26,352 nt of DNA from NCBI GenBank assembly GCA_965659945.1, contig CBFHYJ010000017.1:1-26352 (forward strand). Reading direction: 5' to 3'. This DNA comes from VMDJ01 sp965659945. GTDB lineage: Bacteria > Pseudomonadota > Gammaproteobacteria > Chromatiales > Chromatiaceae. The notes under the pieces are model-generated. The model saw only the letters and a list, made by a program, of their open reading frames with translations. It made no database searches and had not been told where the DNA came from. The position numbers and the translations under genes are program-made. Positions 6,367 through 14,659 of this stretch are shown piece by piece. Every line of letters starts with the position of its first letter. The stretch's first letter is position 1.

Positions 6367-8964
6367 TCAGTCTTCGTCGCTAGTTTGCGCGTTTTCTGCC
6401 GGTGGCTCTTCACCCTCAGGCAGCGCCATAACCTCTTCGCCTTCCAGCGCTTCAATACGCTCGATACCAATTAACTTTTCATCATTACGCAAGCTGATCA
6501 AGCGAACACCCTGAGTATCACGACTCATCTGAGAAATATCCGCCACACTGGTACGCACTAAGGTGCCGCCATCGGTGATCAACATGATTTCATCCTCACC
6601 TGTAACGCGTACCGCACCAACCTGCTCGCCATTTCGCTCACTGGTCTTAATTGACTTCACACCCATGCCCGCTCGGCCTTTGACCGGATATTGCTCAATT
6701 GGTGTACGTTTGCCGTAACCGTTCTCGGTTGCAGTCAGAACATCACCATCGGCACCTACAATCAGAGAGATTACTCGCTGACCTTCACCCAGCTTCACGC
6801 CGCGAACACCACATGCCGTACGACCCATTGCGCGAACTGTCGATTCATCGAAACGAACCGCTTTACCCGCAGAGGTAAACAGCATAATGCTCTGCTCACC
6901 ATCGGTTAGATCCACACCGATCAACTGATCATCATCACGCAAGTCAACTGCAATAATGCCGCTGCTACGAGGACGAGAGAAATCGGTCAACGGTGTCTTT
7001 TTAACCGTGCCGGATGCCGTTGCCATGAAGATAAATTTATCTTCACTGTATTCACGAATAGGCAAGATCGCATTGATACGTTCATCTTGCTCAAGCGGCA
7101 GTAAGTTAACCATTGGACGACCACGTGCATTACGCCCCGCCTGTGGCAATTCATACACTTTCAGCCAGTAACATTTACCGCGACTTGAGAAACACAAAAT
7201 CGTGTCGTGAGTGTTAGCCACAAACAGCTTCTCAATAAAGTCTTCGTCTTTAGTGGAAGTGGCCGTCTTGCCTTTACCGCCACGACGCTGTGCTTGATAC
7301 ACATCAATAGGCTGAGCTTTGGCATAACCTTCATGAGAAAGCGTCACAACAACATCTTCCTCACTGATCAAATCTTCAAGTGTGAGATCAACCTGAGTAT
7401 GAACAATTTCCGAGCGGCGTTCGTCACCAAATTGTTCACGGATCTCATTCAATTCACCGCGGATCACTTCCATCAAACGATCCGGGTTGGACAAGATCTC
7501 TAGCAGCTCAGCAATGCGCTTCAAGATCTCTTCAAACTCGGTAATGATCTTGTCTTGCTCAAGACCGGTCAGTTTCTGCAAACGCAGATCAAGAATTGCT
7601 TGAGCTTGCGTTTCGGTTAAGCGATAGCCGTCGGATGTTAAACCAAACTCTGCAGGCAAGCCTTCTGGACGCGACGCATCTGCACCCGCAGCAGCCAACA
7701 TGGTTTCAACCGTGCCCGACTTCCACAACTTTTCTGTTAACTGACGCTTTGCTTCCGCTGGATTTGGTGCCGCTTTAATCAATGCGATCACTTCATCAAT
7801 GTTCGCAAGCGCAACCGCCAAACCTTCTAAGATGTGTGCACGATCACGTGCTTTACGTAACTCAAATACGGTACGACGAGTAACGACATCACGACGGTGA
7901 CGAATAAAGTACTCAAGTAGTTGCTTGAGGTTAAGCGTACGTGGCTGACTATCAACCAAGGCCACCATATTGATGCCAAAAACGCTCTGCATCTGGGTTT
8001 GTTTGTAAAGGTTATTCAGCACAACTTCAGCAACTTCGCTGCGGCGCAGCTCAATCACCATGCGCATGCCGTCTTTATCCGACTCATCACGCAGCTCAGA
8101 GATACCTTCGAGCTTTTTCTCTTTAACCAGTTCTGCGATCTTTTCTAATAGTCGCGCCTTGTTAACCTGATAAGGCAGTTCTGTTACAACAATACGCTGA
8201 CGACCACTATCCATTTCTTCAACAGACGTGCGTGCACGGATATACACCTTACCTCGACCCGTGCGATAGGCATCACGCACACCGGCAATGCCATTAATAA
8301 TGCCTGCAGTTGGGAAATCAGGCGCAGGAACGATTTCCATTAAAGCTTGGAGGTCGGTTGCAGGCTCATCAATTAGCGCAATACACGCATTGATAACTTC
8401 AGTCAGGTTATGTGGCGGAATATTAGTCGCCATACCCACTGCGATACCTGATGAACCATTAATGAGAAGGTTAGGGATACGCGCCGGTAAAACAGCAGGC
8501 TCTGACTCTGATTCGTCGTAGTTAGGGACAAAGTCGACGGTATCTTTATCGATATCAGCAAGTAACTCATGCGCAATCTTTGACATGCGCACTTCGGTGT
8601 AACGCATAGCAGCTGGCGAATCACCATCAACTGAACCAAAGTTACCTTGACCATCCACCAACATGTAACGCAGTGAGAATGGCTGCGCCATACGGACAAT
8701 CGTGTCGTAAACCGCTGTATCACCATGCGGGTGATATTTACCAATAACGTCACCGACGATACGTGCCGATTTTTTATAAGGCTTGTTGTAGTCGTTACCT
8801 AATTCGCCCATCGCAAACAGCGCGCGACGGTGTACCGGTTTTAAGCCATCTCGAACGTCGGGTAATGCGCGTCCGACAATTACGGACATCGCATACTCGA
8901 GATAGGATGATTGCATCTCATCTTCGAGACTGATCGGGAGGACTTCCTTAGCGAATTCGGTCAT
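6367..8964 (-). CDS. gyrA: DNA gyrase subunit A
   Basis: Breakage-reunion subunit of the A2B2 gyrase that introduces negative supercoils. The 865-aa product has the catalytic tyrosine Y122 in AAMRYTE, the quinolone-region segment HPHGDTAVYD (T83, D87) and a GyrA box QRRGGKG before the C-terminal beta-pinwheel. It ends in an acidic tail (EGEEPPAENAQTSDED). The ATG at 8962-8964 has AAGGGA at a proper distance and gives the family N-terminus MTEFAKEVLPISLEDEM. An in-frame extension 21 codons upstream is not needed. Thr at position 83 is also native in Pseudomonas, so it is not by itself a resistance mutation. Confidence 0.98.
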   Translation of the reverse strand: MTEFAKEVLPISLEDEMQSSYLEYAMSVIVGRALPDVRDGLKPVHRRALFAMGELGNDYNKPYKKSARIVGDVIGKYHPHGDTAVYDTIVRMAQPFSLRYMLVDGQGNFGSVDGDSPAAMRYTEVRMSKIAHELLADIDKDTVDFVPNYDESESEPAVLPARIPNLLINGSSGIAVGMATNIPPHNLTEVINACIALIDEPATDLQALMEIVPAPDFPTAGIINGIAGVRDAYRTGRGKVYIRARTSVEEMDSGRQRIVVTELPYQVNKARLLEKIAELVKEKKLEGISELRDESDKDGMRMVIELRRSEVAEVVLNNLYKQTQMQSVFGINMVALVDSQPRTLNLKQLLEYFIRHRRDVVTRRTVFELRKARDRAHILEGLAVALANIDEVIALIKAAPNPAEAKRQLTEKLWKSGTVETMLAAAGADASRPEGLPAEFGLTSDGYRLTETQAQAILDLRLQKLTGLEQDKIITEFEEILKRIAELLEILSNPDRLMEVIRGELNEIREQFGDERRSEIVHTQVDLTLEDLISEEDVVVTLSHEGYAKAQPIDVYQAQRRGGKGKTATSTKDEDFIEKLFVANTHDTILCFSSRGKCYWLKVYELPQAGRNARGRPMVNLLPLEQDERINAILPIREYSEDKFIFMATASGTVKKTPLTDFSRPRSSGIIAVDLRDDDQLIGVDLTDGEQSIMLFTSAGKAVRFDESTVRAMGRTACGVRGVKLGEGQRVISLIVGADGDVLTATENGYGKRTPIEQYPVKGRAGMGVKSIKTSERNGEQVGAVRVTGEDEIMLITDGGTLVRTSVADISQMSRDTQGVRLISLRNDEKLIGIERIEALEGEEVMALPEGEEPPAENAQTSDED

Positions 8965-9170
8965 AGACTTTTCCCTTGTAGCCAACTTTAGAAAAGAGGC
9001 ATTTGGACAACACTTTGCGACCAGCAAAATGCCTTATAAATTATAATAAAAGTGTACCACAGCTGACCGGCATAATTTGTCAAAAATCGCTCAGAATCGA
9101 TTACAGCGCCGCTGAGGGAACCTTTACCCTTTGAGCCTTGTAAAATAGGCGTTTAGCCAAGCGGCAAAAT
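8965..9170 (-). promoter_or_regulatory. Probable gyrA promoter region (mtnA-gyrA gap)
   Basis: A 206-bp non-coding gap precedes gyrA, ample for its own promoter. On the minus strand a consensus TTGACA lies at 9083-9078. Downstream are TGTGGTACACT (-10-like TACACT at 9056-9051, but 21 bases from TTGACA, longer than ideal) and a perfect TATAAT at 9045-9040 with a poor -35. A weak CTCAG...CTGAG repeat followed by CGATTTTT upstream of TTGACA might end mtnA transcription. The exact promoter cannot be decided from sequence alone. Confidence 0.4.
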
Positions 9171-10229
9171 TTAGCTCGCCATATGTGCCGCGACCTTGTC
9201 TCTGTCTGGATTCAAAATAATGCCCTTTTCGGTCACGATTGCATCCACCAAACTGGCGGGCGTGACATCAAACACAGGGTTCCAAGCTCCCGCTTTTTCT
9301 GGAGCCACCAACTTACCGCCACACCCTAAAAGCTCACTCGGGTCACGCGTTTCTATCTCGATATCTGCGCCAGATACTGTCTGCAAATCGATAGTTGATG
9401 TAGGCGCAGCAACCATAAATTTCACGCCATGATATTTCGCCGCTACCGCTAAGTTATAAGTGCCAATTTTGTTTGCCACATCACCATTCGCTGCGATGCG
9501 ATCAGACCCGACAATTGCCCAAGTAATACCGCCAGCCGCCATACGCGCCGCACAAGCTCCATCGGTCATCAATTTGACTGGAATGTTTTCTTGCACCAAC
9601 TCCCAAGCAGTCAGTCGAGCACCTTGCAACCAAGGACGCGTTTCATCAGCATAGACCTCATTGATTTTTCCCTGCGCAAACGCTGATCGAATCACACCTA
9701 ATGCTGTGCCGTGACCACCAGTCGCCAAACCACCGGTATTGCAGTGAGTAATAACTGATGAGCACCCTTCTAATAAAGAGGCGCCAAACTCACCCATCGT
9801 TTTGTTATCAGCACGATCTTTTGCATGCAGCTTAAGCGCAAAGTTAAGCAGCGTTGTGTATGCGTTATCAGATAATAGTGATGGCAACATCTCTGAGCAT
9901 TGATCAATAGCCCACATTAAATTGACTGCCGTAGGACGTGCCGCCCTTAAGTGCGCAAAATCGGCAGCGACCTTTTCCTGCCAGTTGTCACCCTCACCTA
10001 TTCGTTGCCTAACAGCCAATGCACAACCATAGGCGGCGGTCACACCAATCGCAGGTGCACCACGCACAACCATTGCCGTTATTGCCTCAGCTGTTTCACC
10101 CGCATCGTCACACTGAATGAAGACTGATTGATGTGGCAATAATCGCTGATCGAGCAGATACAAATGCTCATCCTGCCAAACCATCGCTTCGTTAGCCGTG
10201 ACCTTGATATCAAGCTCAATCGTACGCAT
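9171..10229 (-). CDS. mtnA: S-methyl-5-thioribose-1-phosphate isomerase
   Basis: Isomerises 5-methylthioribose-1-phosphate to methylthioribulose-1-phosphate in methionine salvage. The 352-aa protein carries VVRGAPAIGVTAAYG, the catalytic-cysteine region THCNTGGLATGGHGTALG, VYADETRPWLQGARL, and VGSDRIAANGDVANKIGTY with the catalytic Asp. These separate it from the related eIF2B subunits. ATG start with a GAGA purine site upstream. It is divergent from mtaD across 78 bp. The pair implies a route in which MTA is deaminated to methylthioinosine, phosphorolysed and then isomerised, as known in Pseudomonas; the phosphorylase is not in this window. Confidence 0.96.
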   Translation of the reverse strand: MRTIELDIKVTANEAMVWQDEHLYLLDQRLLPHQSVFIQCDDAGETAEAITAMVVRGAPAIGVTAAYGCALAVRQRIGEGDNWQEKVAADFAHLRAARPTAVNLMWAIDQCSEMLPSLLSDNAYTTLLNFALKLHAKDRADNKTMGEFGASLLEGCSSVITHCNTGGLATGGHGTALGVIRSAFAQGKINEVYADETRPWLQGARLTAWELVQENIPVKLMTDGACAARMAAGGITWAIVGSDRIAANGDVANKIGTYNLAVAAKYHGVKFMVAAPTSTIDLQTVSGADIEIETRDPSELLGCGGKLVAPEKAGAWNPVFDVTPASLVDAIVTEKGIILNPDRDKVAAHMAS

Positions 10230-10307
10230 GAAATTCTCTGTGATTCTTCAAAGCGAGTTATTCTACGCTAAACACCATTTTAATCCGCGACTCATGGGGT
10301 CATTGCT
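10230..10307. promoter_or_regulatory. Divergent intergenic region mtnA/mtaD
   Basis: The 78 bp between the two divergent starts must hold the 5' ends of both transcripts. AT-rich stretches give candidate -10 elements (minus-strand TAGAAT, plus-strand TATTCT), but none has a convincing -35 partner at 16-18 bases. No operator-like palindrome stands out. Confidence 0.3.
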
Positions 10308-11636
10308 GTGCATACCGAAACACTGATTCACGCTAAATGGATAATTCCTGTTGAACCGCATGAAGTGGTGCTTGCGAACCATAGCCTGGCAATTGCAGAC
10401 AACAAAATCAAAGCCGTCCTTCCTACGGCACAAGCACGTGAAGAAATTGATGCGGAGCATGTTGTAGAGCTACCCAATCACGCATTAATTCCAGGCCTTG
10501 TAAATACCCATACACATGCCGCCATGTCCCTGTTTCGCGGACTCGCCGACGATCTTCCTCTGATGACTTGGCTAAATGATCACATATGGCCAGCTGAGCA
10601 AAAATGGATTCACGAGGAATTTGTCGCAGATGGCACGCGCTTAGCGATTGCCGAAATGCTTAAGTCTGGCACTACCTGCTTTAATGACATGTATTTCTTC
10701 CCTGACATCACAGCGCGGGTTGCTCAGCAACTCGGCATGCGCAGCAGTGTTGGGTTGATAGTGATCGACTTTCCTTCAGCCTGGGCGGACGATGCTGATC
10801 ATTACATTCATAAAGCCGTCGAACTGCATGATGCTTTACGTAACGAACCGCTTATCTCCACCTGCTTCGCGCCACACGCACCCTACACTGTCTCTGATCA
10901 ACCTTTAAAACAACTGGTCACATTGGCCAATGAACTCGATATACCGATTCATATGCATATCCACGAAACACAGGATGAGATTAATGGCAGTCTTGAGCAA
11001 CACAAGAAACGCCCGCTCGAGCGCCTCAAAAATCTTGGTCTGTTATCACCGTCACTGATTGGTGTGCACATGACACAGTGGACCGATGATGAGATATCGG
11101 ACTACGCACGAAGCAAGGCGCATGTTGTGCATTGCCCTGAGTCCAACCTAAAACTTGCCTCCGGCTTCTGCCCCGTTAAACAATTACAAGATCATGGCAT
11201 CAATATCGCTTTAGGTACTGATGGCGCTGCCAGTAACAACGACTTGGATATGCTTGGCGAGATGCGCACGGCCGCACTATTAGCGAAAGGCGTCGCACAG
11301 GATGCTAGCGCCCTACCTGCCGCTCAAGCATTGCGTATGGCAACACTCAACGGCGCAACAGCACTAGGGCTGCAAGAACACATTGGTACGCTTGAAGTTG
11401 GTAAAGAAGCCGACGTAGTCGCGATCGATTTAGGACAGATCAACACCCTGCCGGTCTTCAATCCTTTATCACATGTTGTGTATGCCGCAGGCAGAGAGCA
11501 AGTCAGCGACGTCTGGGTAGCCGGCAAGCGACAAATCGCTAACGGCAAGCACATCACTCTCGATGTCCAACGCATTCAAACCAACTGTCAGCAATGGCAA
11601 GCTAAATTATCCGGAAATCAGGCAAGTTCAGACTGA
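10308..11636 (+). CDS. mtaD: 5-methylthioadenosine/S-adenosylhomocysteine deaminase (TRZ/ATZ amidohydrolase family)
   Basis: Metal-dependent deaminase expected to convert MTA or SAH to the inosine form. The 442-aa amidohydrolase has the metal-binding NTHTHAAMSLFRGLADDLP (H68, H70), a catalytic Glu/His pair in HIHETQDE, a further metal His in GVHMTQWTD and the metal Asp in GTDGAASNNDLDMLGE. A C-terminal beta-sandwich follows (GTLEVGKEADVVAIDL). The start is GTG at 10308-10310, with GGGG eight bases upstream. It lies directly before ubiG, as in Pseudomonas. The substrate is inferred from family and the mtnA context; other TRZ/ATZ deaminases act on different heterocycles. Confidence 0.85.
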   Translation: MHTETLIHAKWIIPVEPHEVVLANHSLAIADNKIKAVLPTAQAREEIDAEHVVELPNHALIPGLVNTHTHAAMSLFRGLADDLPLMTWLNDHIWPAEQKWIHEEFVADGTRLAIAEMLKSGTTCFNDMYFFPDITARVAQQLGMRSSVGLIVIDFPSAWADDADHYIHKAVELHDALRNEPLISTCFAPHAPYTVSDQPLKQLVTLANELDIPIHMHIHETQDEINGSLEQHKKRPLERLKNLGLLSPSLIGVHMTQWTDDEISDYARSKAHVVHCPESNLKLASGFCPVKQLQDHGINIALGTDGAASNNDLDMLGEMRTAALLAKGVAQDASALPAAQALRMATLNGATALGLQEHIGTLEVGKEADVVAIDLGQINTLPVFNPLSHVVYAAGREQVSDVWVAGKRQIANGKHITLDVQRIQTNCQQWQAKLSGNQASSD

Positions 11637-11669
11637 TATACTGCTTTCATTGTTACGTAGGAAACCCGC

Positions 11670-12380
11670 ATGTCTAGCGTTAACGTTGATCACGCCGAAG
11701 TCAGTAAGTTCGAAGCTCTTGCCAGCCGTTGGTGGGATCCGAACAGCGAATTCAAGCCTCTGCATGAGATTAACCCACTTCGATTAAATTACATCGATGC
11801 GATGGTTTCTTTGTCTGGCAAGCGTATATTGGATGTCGGATGCGGCGGCGGCATATTGTCCGAATCAATGGCAGCACGTGGCGCTGATGTTACCGGTATC
11901 GATATGGGCGAAGCGCCACTTGAAGTCGCCAAGCTTCACCTGCTTGAATCTGGTGCAAAGGTCGACTATCGCAAGATACCTGTCGAAGAACTCGCGGCTG
12001 AACAGCCCGCCAGTTTTGATGTCGTCACCTGCATGGAAATGCTCGAACACGTCCCAGATCCATCGTCCATCATTCAAGCTTGTGCGACCTTGGTTAAACC
12101 AGGTGGTCATGTTTTCTTCTCAACACTTAATCGTAATCCCAAGTCCTATTTGTTTGCGATTGTTGTTGCTGAATACATTCTCAACCTGCTACCTAAAGGC
12201 ACGCATGAATACGCCAAGTTCATTCGCCCTTCAGAATTGGTGCAATGGGCACGCGAGGCAACATTAACAACGCATGACATGTGCGGCTTGGTCTACAACC
12301 CGTTCACCAAGGTTTACAAGCTTCACCCTACCGATGTTGATGTGAACTACATGATTGCAACCACGCGACCTATTGAGTAA
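11670..12380 (+). CDS. ubiG: Ubiquinone biosynthesis O-methyltransferase
   Basis: SAM-dependent methyltransferase that performs both O-methylations of the ubiquinone ring. The 236-aa protein begins with the UbiG hallmark VDHAEVSKFEALASRWWDP. It then shows HEINPLRL, the SAM-binding loop LDVGCGGGILSE (residues 54-65), VTCMEMLEHVPDP and FFSTLNRNPKSYL. AGGA lies eight bases before the ATG. It is 33 bp after mtaD, and its TAA overlaps the next ATG (TAATG), so coupling is likely. Co-transcription with mtaD would link a SAH-producing enzyme with a possible SAH-consuming deaminase. Confidence 0.97.
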   Translation: MSSVNVDHAEVSKFEALASRWWDPNSEFKPLHEINPLRLNYIDAMVSLSGKRILDVGCGGGILSESMAARGADVTGIDMGEAPLEVAKLHLLESGAKVDYRKIPVEELAAEQPASFDVVTCMEMLEHVPDPSSIIQACATLVKPGGHVFFSTLNRNPKSYLFAIVVAEYILNLLPKGTHEYAKFIRPSELVQWAREATLTTHDMCGLVYNPFTKVYKLHPTDVDVNYMIATTRPIE

Positions 12381-13051
12381 TGCTCAAAAAACCCACCGGC
12401 ATACTGTTTGACCTTGATGGCACTTTTGCCGACACCGCACCAGACCTTGCCTACGCGCTCAATCAAACATTAATTGATTACCAGCAAGAAACTTTGCCCT
12501 TCGATCAAATACGCCCTGTTGTCTCTCATGGTGGCAAAGCACTGATCAAACTAGGCTTTGATTTACCTGAGGATAGCGAAGCTTTCGAAGAACGCCGCCA
12601 ACATCTACTGCAGGTGTATCTCAACAACCTCAGTCGCGAGACCACTTTATTTGAAGGCATAGAAAAGGTTCTAGGGCATATCGAACGTCAGAACATTGCC
12701 TGGGGAATTGTGACCAACAAGCCTGACTGGCTAACCGATCCGCTTATGCAAGAAATGGACTTCAGTCATCGCACAAAGGCGATTGTCAGCGGCAATACAT
12801 GTGCACGCGCCAAGCCATATCCTGATTCAATTTTGCACGCCTGCTCACTTTTAGAGATTGACCCAAAAACCACTTGGTATGTCGGCGATGCCGGTCGTGA
12901 CATGCTAGCAGGCCGCAGTGCCGGCAATCAAACTATTGGCGCAACCTATGGTTACATCTATGATGACGACCCCGTTGAACAGTGGGATGCAGACGCCTTG
13001 ATCGAACAACCTGTCGACTTGATCGAATTGATCAGTAACGCTGATGCCTAA
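12380..13051 (+). CDS. mupP: HAD-family phosphatase, Gph/MupP type (N-acetylmuramate 6-phosphate or phosphoglycolate phosphatase)
   Basis: HAD-IA hydrolase of 223 aa. Motif I is FDLDGT (nucleophile D11, acid/base D13), motif II is VTNKP (T112), the motif III lysine is K145 in RAKPYPD, and motif IV is YVGDAGRDM (D170, D174). The helical cap between residues 16 and 90 fits phosphoglycolate phosphatases. Its place after ubiG and before a yciK homologue matches Pseudomonas mupP, shown there to dephosphorylate MurNAc-6-P in cell-wall recycling. Sequence alone does not exclude a phosphoglycolate phosphatase (gph). Starts within the ubiG stop codon and overlaps the next gene by 8 nt. Confidence 0.8.
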   Translation: MLKKPTGILFDLDGTFADTAPDLAYALNQTLIDYQQETLPFDQIRPVVSHGGKALIKLGFDLPEDSEAFEERRQHLLQVYLNNLSRETTLFEGIEKVLGHIERQNIAWGIVTNKPDWLTDPLMQEMDFSHRTKAIVSGNTCARAKPYPDSILHACSLLEIDPKTTWYVGDAGRDMLAGRSAGNQTIGATYGYIYDDDPVEQWDADALIEQPVDLIELISNADA

Positions 13052-13799
13052 CTTAGCCTTTCCCAATGCCGCCACACCGATTGGCAGCATTCCTTACTAT
13101 GCCTTTCGCTTCAGTCCTACTGAACAACGTAATGGACTGGCTGCACGATATAGCTGGTTACATGAAATCGACCGCATTATCAGCACCATAAAAGATCCCG
13201 GCGTCGCAAGACTCAAACTGGACTGGTGGCATAAAGAATGGACGCAAGCACTTAGTGGGTCAGCAACACATCCCATCACGATCGCTTGTGAAGAGACTCT
13301 GCCAAGGAACGCGGACAACATGATCGACGGCATCATTAAGTTTAGTGAGAAAGCCATCCTCGGCTTCAACGCAGTTAACGATCAGGATTGGTTAGCAGCG
13401 ATGCGCCAACGGGCTTATCTGCAATTCGCCTTTCTCAGTTCTAACGAACTGGCACAAAACAGTATCGACTTTGCCATGCGTAGCCAATTGGCGTATTGGC
13501 TTTTCTCACTACCAGAACAACTCTCTATCGGTCGCATGCCATTTCCACAACCACATACCAAAGATGCGCAAGAGGCAATGCAGTCGGTTGAGCACCTTAA
13601 TTTTTGGCTAACCGCACCTTTGTGGCACACACTGACTAAGCCACTTGAACTCCAGCATAAGGACAAACTGATTGACCGTTTTCTCAAGCAACAAGAAACC
13701 GATCTAAAACGACTATGTAAAGTTGGTTTTTCTTCCTCAAGAACTGTTGCTTATCCTGTGATTCGCTTAATTCGCGCATGGCAAGCGCGAGATGTTTGA
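13044..13799 (+). CDS. Squalene/phytoene synthase-like protein, probably catalytically inactive
   Basis: A 251-aa protein with the head-to-head prenyl synthase fold signature. SIPYYAFRFSPTEQRNGLAA resembles the family N-terminus, and ARLKLDWWHKEW (about 55-66) matches the conserved ARxxLxWWRxEL. The catalytic Asp motifs are damaged. The first DxxxD reads DRIIS (D43 to S47). The region equivalent to RDxxEDLxxGRxYLP reads FSLPEQLSIGRMPFP (154-168), losing both Asp residues. No signal peptide or clear membrane segment. This resembles the mitochondrial complex I assembly factor NDUFAF6, which also has lost these residues. Starts 8 nt inside mupP, so it belongs to the ubiG operon. Function unknown. 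Confidence 0.75.
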   Translation: MPNLAFPNAATPIGSIPYYAFRFSPTEQRNGLAARYSWLHEIDRIISTIKDPGVARLKLDWWHKEWTQALSGSATHPITIACEETLPRNADNMIDGIIKFSEKAILGFNAVNDQDWLAAMRQRAYLQFAFLSSNELAQNSIDFAMRSQLAYWLFSLPEQLSIGRMPFPQPHTKDAQEAMQSVEHLNFWLTAPLWHTLTKPLELQHKDKLIDRFLKQQETDLKRLCKVGFSSSRTVAYPVIRLIRAWQARDV

Positions 13800-13805
13800 T
13801 AAAAT
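13778..13805 (+). promoter_or_regulatory. Candidate promoter for the yciK-like gene
   Basis: ATGGCA (13778-13783) and TAAAAT (13800-13805) are separated by 16 bases at the end of the prenyl-synthase-like gene. They match the sigma-70 -35 and -10 elements at four and five of six positions. The following 35-bp AT-rich gap is unlike the overlapping junctions upstream and shows no good Shine-Dalgarno, which suggests a separate transcript start. Weak evidence. Confidence 0.25.
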
Positions 13806-13834
13806 AATAATTTCGACGATTTATAAACGCTTAC

Positions 13835-14581
13835 ATGAAGTACCCAGCAGACTATCAAGCCAAACTAAACCTTCTTGCCAATAAAGTCATACTGGTGACT
13901 GGCGCTGGCGATGGTATTGGCAAAGCCACAGCGATTTCGGCAGCTGAACATGGCGCAACTGTGGTGCTTGTTGGTAAAACTATCAGCAAGCTTGAAGCCA
14001 CCTACGACGAAATTGAAAAACTGGATGCACCAACACCAGCGATATATCCAATCAATCTCGAAGGCGCCTCTCCGCAAGATTACGATCAATTAGCTCAAAC
14101 ACTGCGCGATAATTTCTCGCGACTCGATGGCATTGTGCATAACGCGGTACAGATGCCCTATCTCTCTCGCTTGAAAGATTACGAAGCCACCGATTGGGTT
14201 AAGGTCATGCATGTGAACGTCACCGCTGCATTCATGCTCACACAAGCCTGTCTCGAACTTCTAGAAGAAACAGGCAACAGCAGCGTTATCTTCAGTACAG
14301 ATGACGTTGGTCACAGCACTAAACCTTTTTACGGTGCTTACGCGGCGAGTAAACACGCCATAGAAAGCCTTGCACTGACATGGGCTGAAGAAATGAGCCA
14401 CACCACGGCTCGATTCAACTTGCTCAATCCCGGCATCACATTGACTCCCATGCGAAAACGTCTCTTTCCTGGAGAAGATAATGCCGTTCTTACACCGCCT
14501 GCAGAACGAGCAAAGGCCTATCTCTGGCTACTGAGTGATGATACTCAGGGCATTTCCGGAACCTTGGTCAACTGCGATTAA
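13835..14581 (+). CDS. YciK-like short-chain dehydrogenase/reductase with altered catalytic serine
   Basis: A 248-aa classical SDR. The cofactor loop is VTGAGDGIGK (residues 21-30). The usual NNAG is HNAV (102-105), N128 lies in HVNVTAAF, and the catalytic YxxxK is Y169-AAS-K173. Overall it follows E. coli YciK (shared ...GIVHNA..., FMLTQACLELL, GAYAASK, and YLWLLSDD near the C-terminus). The catalytic Ser, normally 13 residues before Tyr, is Asp here (D156 in FSTDDVGH). It occupies the yciK position found after mupP in Pseudomonas. Substrate unknown; activity is doubtful given the Ser loss. Confidence 0.82.
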   Translation: MKYPADYQAKLNLLANKVILVTGAGDGIGKATAISAAEHGATVVLVGKTISKLEATYDEIEKLDAPTPAIYPINLEGASPQDYDQLAQTLRDNFSRLDGIVHNAVQMPYLSRLKDYEATDWVKVMHVNVTAAFMLTQACLELLEETGNSSVIFSTDDVGHSTKPFYGAYAASKHAIESLALTWAEEMSHTTARFNLLNPGITLTPMRKRLFPGEDNAVLTPPAERAKAYLWLLSDDTQGISGTLVNCD

Positions 14582-14606
14582 CCAAATCCCCTGATTTCCG
14601 CTACTA

Positions 14607-14655
14607 TGCCCCCTTAAGACACCGTTAGAGTGTCTCAGTAAAAACCAAGGGGGCA
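14607..14655 (+). promoter_or_regulatory. metY leader stem sequestering the Shine-Dalgarno
   Basis: TGCCCCCTT (14607-14615) pairs perfectly over 9 bp with AAGGGGGCA (14647-14655). The right arm is the metY Shine-Dalgarno, with six bases between its last G and the ATG. The enclosed segment holds a second hairpin, AGACAC (14617-14622) with GTGTCT (14630-14635) and a 7-nt loop, and then an unpaired A-rich stretch (14636-14646). No T-run follows, so this is not an intrinsic terminator. The layout suggests translational control of metY by ligand, protein, small RNA or temperature. I could not match it to the SAM-II, SAM-V or SAM/SAH folds I know. Confidence 0.6.
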
Positions 14656-14659
14656 CACA

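Noticed and set aside
8716..8724. GyrA Thr83 as a possible quinolone-resistance change
   Set aside because: Thr at this position is native in some gammaproteobacteria such as Pseudomonas, and D87 is intact; no evidence for acquired resistance.
11797..12267. 156-aa open frame in the ubiG region
   Set aside because: It lies in another frame on the same strand within ubiG; the ubiG frame has all methyltransferase motifs.
14607..14655. Intrinsic terminator of the yciK-like gene
   Set aside because: The hairpins are not followed by a T-run; the right arm is the metY ribosome site.
14591..14659. Known SAM-II or SAM-V riboswitch upstream of metY
   Set aside because: Those classes are H-type pseudoknots with specific conserved loops; here a nested stem pairs the ribosome site directly and I could not place the conserved bases. 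A covariance-model search would decide.
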